Below, one piece after another: positions 1-8,857 of a DNA stretch of 19,883 nt (position 1 is its first letter; every line of letters begins with the position of its first letter). The notes under the pieces are model-generated. The model did no database searches. It had not been told where the DNA came from and worked only from the letters and a program-made list of their open reading frames with translations. Origin of the DNA: Cerioporus squamosus (taxonomy: Eukaryota > Basidiomycota > Agaricomycetes > Polyporales > Polyporaceae); assembly GCA_022592435.1 (NCBI GenBank), contig JABYQS010000513.1:1-19883 (forward strand), read 5' to 3'. A program made the position numbers and the translations under genes.

Positions 1-8
1 ATATCTAG

Positions 9-3000
9 ACCACGGAAAGTCCACCCTGGCCGATCGGTACGTCATATACGCTCGAGAATTCATCCTGCGTGTTGGTTGACCCTGCTTTCTAGGCTGCTTG
101 AAGTATGTCACCACTTCGAACAGCAAGGTATTCGGAACCTCTCTAACGACATTGACAGTTGACCGGCACGATACACAAGAAAGACAAGGGTGTTAACCAA
201 CAAGTTTTGGACAAGCTGAAGGTCGAGCGCGAGCGTGGCATCACAGGTTAGTCGAAATGACCGGCTTACTGAACAAACTGAGTTAACCCGTGCCCGAAGT
301 GAAGGCCCAAACCGCGAGGTAGGTTTTGCAGTTGCCATATTATCGGAGTCCTTACACCCTATCAGCATGTTCCACGAGAAGAACGGCGCAAATTACCTCT
401 TGAACTTAATCGACACTCCGGTTCGTTCAAGCATGAGTTACTTGGACCTTCGGTGTTGACGTTAATCGTAGGGTCACGTCGACTTCTCCTGGGAGGTCGC
501 CAGATCTCTTGCAGCTTGCCAAGGAGCGCTGCTACTTGTTGACGCTTCGCAGGGCGTTCAAGCGCAGTCGATCTCCGTATTCCACGTCGCAAGGGAGAAG
601 GGCCTGACCATTATCCCTGTGCTCAACAAGGTGCAATATGCTGCTTCCGCAATGACAGCTAACGACTCACTGCAATCCACCAGATTGATCTCCCTGCCGC
701 TCAGCCTGAGATTGTAGCACAACAGATCGAGTCTACCTTCGGCATAGATCCTGCGGATATAATTCAAATATCTGCGAAGACCGGCAAAGGGGTGGAGAAG
801 GTCCTGCAAGCGATAGTCGACCGGATTCCTCCGCCCGTCGGAGACCCGTCTGCTCCCCTCAAGGCATTCTTGTTCGACTCTTCGTAAGTGCTGTGATTGT
901 GGTTGTGGTCATGAACCTGACACGTGTGCAGATATGACCGTTATCGTGGCGTCATCTCCCTGATGAGCATCCAGGGCGGCGTGCTTCGCAAAGGTGGGTA
1001 CTCTAACACGTCAACGAAGTCATGCCCATTCATAGATTCGCCAGGGGACAAGATTGCCTCATGTCATACTCGGAAGAAGTACGAGGTGACAGACTTGGGT
1101 ATCATGTATCCTGAGGAAGTCTCGACTGAGTGTGTGCGTCCTGGACAAGTCGGCTTCGTTGCTTGTAGCATGAAAGAGTCTGCTGAAGGTTGGACCATTG
1201 ATTTCTGTCTCCCATGCGCCCCGCTGACGTGCCTTTTGGGTAAGCTCATATCGGTGACACGTTCTATCGCGTCGGTCAGCCCGTGGAGCCAATGCCGGGA
1301 TTCAAGCCAGCTAAAGCGATGGTACGTGTGCTGTATTTTGAGCGCATGCGTCCTGTCGCCTGACGATCACCCATTTATCAAGGTTTACGCGGGTATATAT
1401 CCGGTGGACAGCAATGATTTCCTAAAGCTCGAAGAGTCCATTAGAAGGGTGAGGTCGCGGAGTTCCTTTCGACTTCCGTGGCGCACATCTTTAATACGTA
1501 TCTCCAGCTGAGTCTCACAGACCGCAGCGTCGAGGTCACCCGCGAGACTTCTTCCGCTTTAGGGCAGGGGTGCAGGCTTGGGTTTCTGGGGACCCTTCAC
1601 ATGGATGTCTTCCGGCAGCGTTTGGAAGACGAGTACGATGCCAACGTTATTATCACCGCACCGACGGTGCCGTACCAGGGTATGTGTCTCGTCCCCTGTG
1701 TCGCGCGTCCGAGTGTTTCCGCTGAATCTTCGTCACTTGGTTGCCCGGCGACTCCGTGCTCGGACAGTCGTTCACAGAGACGGGAGCACAAAGATCGTGA
1801 GCAATCCGACCGACTTCCCAGAACCCTCCGAGTTTGCGAGCGGCGGCCGCGTCAAAGCGGTCCTCGAGCCGATCGTCAAGGCTTCGATCATCGTGCCGGA
1901 AAGTATGTTCTCGACCCCATTGGAACGTGCTCCCTCCATGACCACTGATGTTTCTCCATCCTCGTCCGTCTCTCACGATGTCGCCGTGTCGCTTCCGCTT
2001 CCTGCGTTCCCGTTTCAATGGACCGCCTGAGCAGAGTACTTCAGTGCGATGATGGATCTCTGTTTCGAGCACCGTGGGACGAACCTGGACTGGCACTCAA
2101 TGGACGCCCCGGGCGGCGCGAGCGGAAGTGGGGAGCTTGCCTCGAGCCGCGTCCTCATGACCGTGACCCTGCCCCTGGCCGAAATCGTGACGAACTTCTT
2201 CGACAAGCTCAAGAGCCGCAGCTCAGGCTTCGCCAGCTTCGAGTCCGTGCTTTTCCGTTTCTTGTTAGGCTTTCTCAGGTCGTGACGTACTGACTCGGCT
2301 TCCTTTTCCCCTCACTTTCTCGTTCTCGCCCTCGTGTCGGTCGGTCTGGTCTGGACCCGCAGCTACGAGGATGCGGGCTACGAGAAGAGCGATCTGCGCA
2401 AGGTGCGTTTTGGATTTTGGATTTGGGTTGGCCGCGCGCACGCGTGGCGTTTTGCGTTGGTCCTCCGAAACGACACCATTGGCTGACGGCGACAATGCGT
2501 CCGACGCACCCCGCAACGCTTTGCAGATGACGTTCCTGCTCAACCAGCGGCCGGTCGACGCGCTCGCGCTCATCGTGCACGCCAACAACGTGGAGGAGAC
2601 GGGCCGGTACTGGGTGGAGAAGCTCTGTGCGTAACGTAACATTTCCTACGCAACGGGGCACGGAATCGCTCACGCTCCCATCGCCTGTTTTTTTCTTCTC
2701 CTACGCAGTCAAGATCATCCCCCGCCAGCTCTTCGAGGTCCCCATCCAGGCCGCGGTCGGTAACACGATCATTGCGCGCCGCACGCTTTCGGCCCTGCGC
2801 GCGGACGTCACAGCCGGGCTCTATGGAGGTGCGTGCGCTTCCATCTCGTCCGGCTACTCAGAGCCATGGACGCGGACGTCGACGTGCGTGTGTGCGTGCT
2901 GAAGTCGTTGGCAACGGGCAACAGGGCACTACGAGCGCAAGCTCAAGCATCTCCAGAACCAAAAGGAGTCGAAGCGCAAGATGAAGCGCGTCGGGCGCAT

Positions 3001-3046
3001 CGACCTTCCCCAAGAGGCGTTCTTCGACCTGCTCAGCTCCAAGTGA
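9..3046 (+). CDS. GUF1: GUF1, mitochondrial elongation factor 4 (LepA-type GTPase), 5'-partial
   Basis: Translation GTPase of the mitochondrial matrix that acts on ribosomes (EF4/LepA family). I joined 18 exons: 9-36, 93-102, 159-246, 300-318, 366-420, 472-630, 684-883, 932-993, 1045-1188, 1245-1321, 1383-1448, 1508-1679, 1768-1902, 2035-2242, 2363-2402, 2527-2626, 2709-2828, 2925-3046. They give about 600 residues with no stop before TGA at 3044-3046, and all phases fit. Seen in order: P-loop [10 protein letters not shown], switch I region with VERERGIT, G3 DTPGHVDF, G4 NKID split by an intron, the [10 protein letters not shown]5 region, the domain-II start [10 protein letters not shown], and the LepA-specific C-terminus ending in [16 protein letters not shown]. 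The N-terminus (targeting peptide and the residues before the P-loop) is outside the window; bases 1-8 are an intron end. Introns are 47-132 nt. No broken frame was found. Family identity is very secure; small splice details, such as the weak GTCCGT donor at 2243, are inferred from conserved protein sequence. Confidence 0.97.
93..102 (+). other. GUF1: 10-nt microexon of GUF1
   Basis: Ten bases flanked by TTCTAG and GTATGT complete the Arg codon left open at 36 and add Leu-Leu-Glu. This restores the family sequence DRLLELTGTIH across the exons. Skipping it would break the frame. A second very short exon, 19 nt at 300-318, encodes VKAQTA just after the switch region. Confidence 0.88.
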
Positions 3047-4943
3047 AGCAGCTTCGAGCGCAGGCGGAGGTGTGCTACTGTCCGGCCCCCAACATCAAGT
3101 CGCCAGGGGCTACATAGGGCTTCCGGGGGAGATACCGTCGGTGCCGACTACTTACTGGCGCTGGACTCGGACCCACAACGACCCGGGCGGCGGCGTCGTC
3201 GTCGTCTCCGCAATTCTATGGTGCGACGCATTTTGCGAAGCCCAGCCTTCCAGCTCCATCTGCGGCGGCGAGAACTGGTGAATATGTACATTGTATTCAC
3301 TGGACCTCCCCGAAGCAAGGCTCGAGCGGACCGCGGAACAGACCGCAGCACCCGTATCCCCACTAGCTTACCAATTTGAAGTACTTAATTGTCAGTTTTG
3401 TGTTCACAGCTTGCTTCCCGTTGGCTGCCATGGAGGCAAGAAGCTCGACGTCAGCGTCGGCGACCGAGGACCCAACCGTCGTGGTGCGGCGAGTCGCAGT
3501 CTTCAGTCTCCAGAGGATGTGGGGTCCGCGCTCTCACGTAGCGTTGCTGTTGCCGGAAATAGCTGGCCATGGCCCATAGGTGAGAAAATATAGCTCTTCT
3601 GTCTTCCGATCCTGGACCTGGGTGCTGGTGTGCTGCTGGTCCATGCAAAGACATGGATCATGCTGCGATGCATGGACAGTGTGCACTTCGCGTCGCCCCG
3701 ATTGAGTATGGTCATGCATGCCAAGTTCGCGAGCGAAGTTCGTGCGCCTCCTTGATTGATCATTGCCTCGCCGTGCTTGCAGAGTTGGATCGTGACGGGT
3801 CAGTGCTTGTTCGCATTCGTGGCATCTCTCCTCGACATGCACTCTCTGCGACTGATACCATGCTGCTTAGTGCTGCTGGGCGAACACGATACTCCGTTTG
3901 CTGCCCTGATGCTGCGAAGAGACCGGAGTCCGGGATACTCGGTCGATTGAGCAGCAGGCAACACTTGAGGGCTTCGTGACACAGTTTTGTACGTGAAGCG
4001 GACAGCGCGGACAGGTGCCAGTCTGCGTTAAGATCTCTGTGACTGCATGTACTCGCGCGTGGACAAGGGAGCGCGGATAGACAGGCGGCGCTGACAGCGA
4101 TGGTTGACTTGTATCGAATCGTTTCGCAACCTGCGTTGTAGTGCGCCGTGCGCCACCCCAACGGACCGCAATGATCATGAAGAATGGATCTGAATGGTGG
4201 CCTGAGCGCATCATCAGGTCCGAAGTCAAAGCCGTTCGCGGTGACCCACGAACACCATACTTACTTGCAGTAGCGGTGCGTAATACTAATCAACCATCAT
4301 TCCTTCCTGTGCTGATGTCAATGTTGGATTAGTAGAGTCGTGGGCACGGATGTCCGAGCGCGCTGTGTGCCTCCGACTTGAGAACATCAATGCATATCCG
4401 TTTCATGGAGGCGTGGCTATTCATACCAGACTTTTGGGATCCGGACGCTCTCATATGTACCAGACTTTTGGGATCCGGATGCTCTCAAGTCTCGACTCGG
4501 TACGCGGGAGGCGTCGAGATTGGCCAAAGGCTGCTTGAAGATTGAGCCGTGCGCATGACCCGTTGGCTTGGTGAAGACAAGATACTGGACCGATCCGCGA
4601 GGCCGGCAGAGTGGTTGCGCTAGTCTCGGGAGTGGGCCCAGAATGCCTCGCGAGATCGAGCAGTTTTCGCGTCGTGCCGCTCCCCAGACGAGAACGCTAT
4701 TAGTATATGTACTACTACTGCGACCTCAGGCTGTGAGAACGGCCCAAGAGCACAGGGAGCAGGATATCAGCTGGATCAGAGATGGATGATTGGACTTGAG
4801 GAACTTGAAGGGGAAGAGCCCGACGGAGGAAGGCGGCAGGTGCACGGACCCCCGATCGTGATTCGTCAAAGCTGCTGTGGGCGCCTGGCGGCATCCGATA
4901 ATGGTTGCTGGGTTTCCACGACGACGGCGTGTGGCTGATCGAA
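3047..4943. other. Intergenic stretch, no recognisable gene
   Basis: Nearly 1.9 kb between the GUF1 stop and the cupredoxin promoter. Open frames on both strands are short, resemble no family I know, and mostly start at non-ATG codons. It should hold the GUF1 3' UTR and distal promoter sequence of the next gene. The only structure I noted is a 34-bp tandem duplication near 4424. Confidence 0.6.
4424..4487. repeat. 34-bp-period tandem duplication
   Basis: Two 30-base copies, 4424-4453 and 4458-4487, both begin TACCAGACTTTTGGGATCCG and end GCTCTCA. They differ at one base (C versus T before the GCTCTCA end) and are separated by TATG. The near-identity suggests a recent local duplication. No function is evident. 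Confidence 0.9.
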
Positions 4944-4949
4944 TATAAG
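4944..4949 (+). promoter_or_regulatory. Candidate TATA box of the cupredoxin gene
   Basis: TATAAG in a GC-rich setting, about 230 bp before the ATG at 5179. A likely 5' UTR intron (GTACGT at 5033 to CAG at 5093) lies between them and would remove the upstream ATG at 5081. Assigned by position and motif only. Confidence 0.45.
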
Positions 4950-5032
4950 GCGGGCAGACCAGGGATCAAGCAGCCATCCTCCTTCCCCCTTGTCGAGCTA
5001 GTCCTCTTTGCTTCCAGCACACCACGAGCAGG

Positions 5033-5093
5033 GTACGTTCCCTCGTCGCCGCCTTTGTTCGCCGCGCACAATCGCTGACAATGGCGCAAACAG
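5033..5093 (+). other. Probable 5' UTR intron of the cupredoxin gene
   Basis: A good GTACGT donor at 5033 and a GCAAACAG acceptor ending at 5093 define a 61-nt intron of the size seen elsewhere in the window. It contains the only ATG I noticed between the candidate TATA box and the chosen start. Splicing would leave the ATG at 5179 first. No transcript evidence is available. Confidence 0.4.
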
Positions 5094-5178
5094 TCTCGAG
5101 TCGGTTACTTCGTCCTTTGCTAACACTTCCTGAACTTCTGCCCACTCGTTGCCCTCTCGTCTTCATCTCAAGTTCAAG

Positions 5179-5995
5179 ATGCGTTTCTCCACTGTTGCCG
5201 CTGCTCTCCTGCCCGTTGGTGTTGCGCTCGCCCAGACTACGCACGTCGTCAAGGTCGGCGGGAACGGTTCCCTGACCTACACCCCCAACCAGTATGTCCA
5301 ATGTCTCTGACACGCCACCCGCGATCGCCCGCTGATCAGGTCCCCGTCCTTCCTGCGCGCAGGCTCACCGGTGTCGCGAACGGTGATGTGATCCAGTTCC
5401 AGTTCTTGGAGAAGAACCACACCGTCACCCAGTCCACCTTCGCCGCCCCCTGCTCCAACGTCACCGACGCGAGCGGCGCCGTGACCGGTGTCGACTCGGG
5501 CTACCAGTTCGTCGACCCCACCGCCACCTCTTTCCCCGTGTGGCAAATCACCGTCAACAACGCCTCGACGCCCCTCTGGTTCTACTGCCGTCAGGCCAAG
5601 TACGTGTCTCTTCCCGCACCTGCGCATCTCTCGATCGTGTTTGCTGACTCCTACGCGATAGGCACTGCCAGTCCGGCATGGTCTTCGCCGTGAACCCCAC
5701 GGCCGAGAAGTCCTTCGACGCATTCAAGACCAACGCCGCCGCCTCCACCGCCGTCAATGGTTCTCCCGCTCCCGCCGCCGGCGCTAACGGCACGACGAGC
5801 ACCAGCGGCTCTGCGTCGCCCTCCGGTGCTGCAGGCACCGCGCCCGCCGCGGGCTCTGCGTCCGGCTCCACCCCCTCGCCCAGCGCCTCGGGCACCGCTG
5901 GTGCCGCCGGCGCGAACGGTGCTGGCTCCCTCCGGTTCACGTCGGCCGCCGCGCTCCTCTCCCTCGCGGGTCTCTCCCTCGGGCTCCTTCTCTGA
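5179..5995 (+). CDS. Secreted GPI-anchored cupredoxin (extracellular serine-rich type)
   Basis: Three exons, 5179-5291, 5363-5599 and 5662-5995, encode 227 aa. Residues 1-18 are a signal peptide (MRFSTVAAALL...ALA). A single plastocyanin-like fold follows, to about residue 130. The type-1 copper ligands are present: His57 (in EKNHTVTQSTF) and Cys113, His118, Met123 (in FYCRQAKHCQSGM). Cys68 and Cys119 are placed to form the family disulfide. Residues ~140-202 are a Ser/Ala/Gly/Pro linker, likely O-glycosylated. An N-G-A-G-S site near 202-206 and a hydrophobic tail 211-227 form a GPI-attachment signal. The product should sit on the plasma membrane or cell wall. Related fungal proteins are described as cupredoxin or extracellular serine-rich proteins; the physiological role is not established, though copper or redox chemistry at the cell surface is plausible. 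Confidence 0.93.
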
Positions 5996-7072
5996 GCTCC
6001 TCGCGTAGCGCTAGCGTACTCGCGACCCGCCCGCGCAGGCAGATTGGGCTCGCCGAGCGACGAGGGCATGCTGTGGTATATAGGGCGGAAACATTCATTG
6101 ACTTGGGTTCAGGACAGTTCACGACGCATTGTTATGTGTTAGCTCGGGCTCCGCGCGACGCGTGGGGCCGTGGACATTTTTTTTCCAAGTAACCTACTGT
6201 CACGATGTGTCGCTGGTAGTCAGTGCAAAACAAGGGATGGGTTCACTCGATGGTGGTGTGTGATACGTGTGGCGAGGTATGGCGACAGTTACATTGCGAC
6301 TGGGGCTCGGGCCTTGGGGCGGTGCAGATGTCGTTTGAACGATGGATGGGCATGCCGCATCATCATCCACTACGTCGGCAGATGCTATGTGACTGCCATG
6401 ATCGTGTCAAAACGTACATTTGACCGTAGCCATATGGGCGCAGCGCAGGTGTGCTGGTGTCAGTCTTTCGGTGCATGTACCATCGCTCGTGTACGAGCAA
6501 TATTCCGACGGACAGGACGAGGGCAGCGGATGATGCAGAGTAGATGAGAGGAATGTGCCGCCATGACCGAGTCCTGACCGCAGTACCGCGTACCCCGATA
6601 TCAAGCACGCTCGGACCTCCCTCGGGGTCTTCGGGGACTGCGTACACGAGTCCGGGACGACGATCAAATGACGCGGTCATGATGGGGATGGGTGGGTGCA
6701 ACATGTTATCGAGAGCGAACATGGAGGTGAGCGTGTGGATGAGCACTTGTCGAAAAGGCGCACTTGCACAGGCGCATCTCCTCACAATCCATCACCCACA
6801 GCAGCCCACAATCAAGTCCCTTGCGATGCAGCTGAAAGACGGAAACTTGTCGGGTCGCCCTCGCATCGCAGAAGCCAAGCATGTCCGAGCAAGTCCACAT
6901 AGCTAAACTTGAAGGATACATGCTGGAGTCGTTGAGTTGGGACGGTAGCAGGTGCGTACTGGTTCGGCTGCCAATAGCACCTTGCTTCCGTGGCATGCGC
7001 TCGGACACATCGTGAGCACAACAACACTAAATGCAATTGAACAGTTGACCCTTGCTGTGGCCACGGTACGGC
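5996..7072. other. Intergenic region between convergent genes
   Basis: About 1.1 kb between the 3' ends of the cupredoxin gene (+) and the metaxin gene (-). Short open frames occur on both strands, but none shows a family signature, a convincing start or spliced continuity. It presumably holds both 3' UTRs. I see no repeat or RNA gene. Confidence 0.6.
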
Positions 7073-8105
7073 CTACGACGAACGAAGTACAGGCAACAGC
7101 CGGAAGCCGCCGCGCACTTGACTCTGGACGCGCCGCTCCCAAGCCACGAGGTTGACGCGCCGCGTCACCTCAAAACGCAGCGTGTGGTCCTTCGAATGCA
7201 GGATGCAGTGGAGGTACGCGAACACGAGCGCGTCGAGCGCGGTGGGCGACCTGCGGAGAGGCGTTAGCAGTTGCGCCTAGGCTTCGAGAGGCCAGGAGAG
7301 AAAGGCACTCACGACGACCCGAGGAACCACTTGTCCGTGCCCAGGCGTTCTGAGAGGGAGGCGATCGCGTCGCGGTACTGCTGCTCGATGGCTTCAACGT
7401 CGACGTGCGTCCCATATGGCGGCAGGAGGGAGCTGATGCCGAAGAGCGGGGCGGGCGGATGGGGCAAGACGGTCTCCAGCGGACGCGCTTTGTGTTGGTA
7501 GGGGGAGATCAAGCTGAGAAACGACGTAGAGGACGGCTGGCTGAGGACCTGGGATATGCCCGTGTTAACGGACGGAGAGTCTAGGATACGTGAGGGCGAG
7601 GACGTACCAGAGCAGCATGCACGTTCCCCTCCAGCAGCGCAACCCATGCGCGACTCTCGTCCCGTGCGGCTTCGTCCACATACCCTTCCAGCTCGTCCAG
7701 AGCACCGACCTGGCCGTCGACCCACTCCGGGATGAGGTGTGCGGGGAGGAGCTCGCCCTCGCCGTCGTCCTGCGCCTTGACCTCCTCCGACACCCCCGGC
7801 AGCGTCTTGAGCGGCACATGCAGATTCGGCAGCCGCGCATCCAGCGCGCCGTCGACCGCAACATCCCACCGCACGGCGATGTCAGACAGCCCGCGCAGGG
7901 CGAGGTATGCTTGCCATTTGAGACACTCGACGTCGCTGCTCAGCACATCCGCGTCCGGGCTCCAGGGAACGTGTATCCAGAGAGTCGGGGCGGTGACGGG
8001 TTGCGCCTTGTCTGGCGACTCAATTGCGGGGTGGGTATAGAGCGGGAAGAGAGAGAAGAAATGGCGGAGAGGGGCGGGGAGCGAGATGCCCAGTGCGCGC
8101 GACAT
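7073..8105 (-). CDS. Metaxin/Sam37-like mitochondrial outer-membrane import subunit
   Basis: Exons in coding order 8105-7608, 7548-7313, 7250-7073 encode 303 aa, a normal metaxin length; introns are 59 and 62 nt. The start is the first ATG, facing the divergent ATG at 8168. The N-terminal half has the Sam37/metaxin pattern: LWIHVPW, then DVECLKWQAYLALRG and a thioredoxin-like stretch RLPNLHVPLKTLPG. The C-terminal half is GST-C-like: SLSERLGTDKWFLGSSSPTALDALVFAYLHCIL, here split as KWFLGSS plus PTALDALVFAYLH, and ends with NLVAWERRV. Metaxins are subunits of the SAM complex that inserts beta-barrel proteins into the outer membrane, working with Sam50. No clear C-terminal anchor helix is visible, unlike some Sam37 proteins. 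Identity to the metaxin superfamily is good; which paralogue (Sam37 or Sam35/metaxin-2 type) is uncertain. Confidence 0.85.
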
Positions 8106-8167
8106 GGTCTCCTCGCAGCGCGGAACTGAGCGCGAGTGACTACAGAGGGCGTTACGTAAGCGCCACC
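8106..8167. promoter_or_regulatory. 62-bp divergent promoter region
   Basis: Only 62 bp separate the metaxin ATG (minus, 8105) from the ATG at 8168 (plus), which sits in a strong GCGCCACCATGC context. The interval contains TTACGTAA (8153-8160), a short palindrome that resembles a bZIP-type site. Control of both sides from here is an inference from spacing. Confidence 0.4.
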
Positions 8168-8290
8168 ATGCGGTAAGTAGCTTCTACTTTGCTTCTACTA
8201 CAAAGTTACTTACTTACCGACTCATCTTCAGCGACACCTCTGAGGAGGACCACGATGCCGCTCTTCGACGCAAGCGTCGCCCGTGTAACA
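8168..8290 (+). pseudogene. Truncated 5' end of a Zn2Cys6 transcription factor gene
   Basis: ATGCG at 8168-8172, a 59-nt intron (GTAAGT to CTTCAG, 8173-8231) and a second exon 8232-8290 read MRDTSEEDHDAALRRKRRPC followed by Asn, then a GTGAGC donor at 8291. An acidic leader, then basic RRKRRPC-N, then an intron after the first Cys is how many Agaricomycete Zn(II)2Cys6 activators begin. The rest of the cluster (C-R-x2-K-x2-C) should come in the next exon. I cannot find it before the HET gene ends at 8858: the nearest acceptor, at 8319-8320, gives an immediate stop. The body of the gene therefore appears lost. It could instead be a short unrelated peptide gene. Confidence 0.5.
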
Positions 8291-8857
8291 GTGAGCTCTA
8301 TCTCCTGATCACCACGCAGGCTGATATTATATTGGCTACAAAGCATCGTCCGTGACTTCTAATACGGCTGAACGAGTGCAAGACCGAGAGGTATACAGAG
8401 TGGTAGCCGACGGCGCACCGTAGGGTGCGCGATGTTTGCCACGGCCTCCGAGCGCAACCGCGCAAAAACATCTTGGGAATGCCGAAGACACGCTCGTGAT
8501 ATCAACCTCAAAACTGTTATATGTATGGTCAAGCAAGGACTTGGTCTTGGGACCGCGGGTCGCAACGACCGTTGTAATCAGCCCTCAGCGACAGGCGACG
8601 TTCTCCTCCAAGTCACCGCAGTGTGTGATTACACTACCAGTCGTCTGACTACGAAGGTTTGAGGACTGCTCGACCGCCGTGCCCGCTCGTCTTGTGAGCA
8701 TATCGTTCTTATGTTCTTCGCTATGTCGTGATTGTATCTGACAACTTGGTAACTAGATACTGCGAGAACCGCAGTCAATTATCAACAGGCTAAGTCGGAA
8801 AATACAGCGACTCTCGAGAAGTCTAGGTACAAGCGATAGCATTTAAGTTGTCCGTGA
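8291..8857. other. Region with no gene between the factor remnant and HET 3' end
   Basis: I read both strands for the missing zinc-cluster exon, a transposon terminal repeat or another gene and saw none. Open frames here are short and resemble no known family. The region presumably includes the HET 3' UTR. It may mark the breakpoint that removed the transcription-factor body. Confidence 0.5.

Noticed and set aside
924..1511. Long plus-strand open frame across this stretch
   Set aside because: It is GUF1 exons 932-993 and 1045-1188 read straight through introns; conserved protein sequence stops at each donor and resumes after each acceptor.
3291..3593. Possible small secreted protein with a hydrophobic start near 3376
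   Set aside because: The hydrophobic stretch begins at TTG, has no ATG in a usable place, and nothing after it resembles a protein family.
8432..8662. CRR-containing frame as the missing zinc-cluster exon of the remnant at 8168
   Set aside because: It has W-E-C-R-R-H but lacks the C-x2-C-x6-C spacing and the basic residues required, and no in-phase acceptor joins it.
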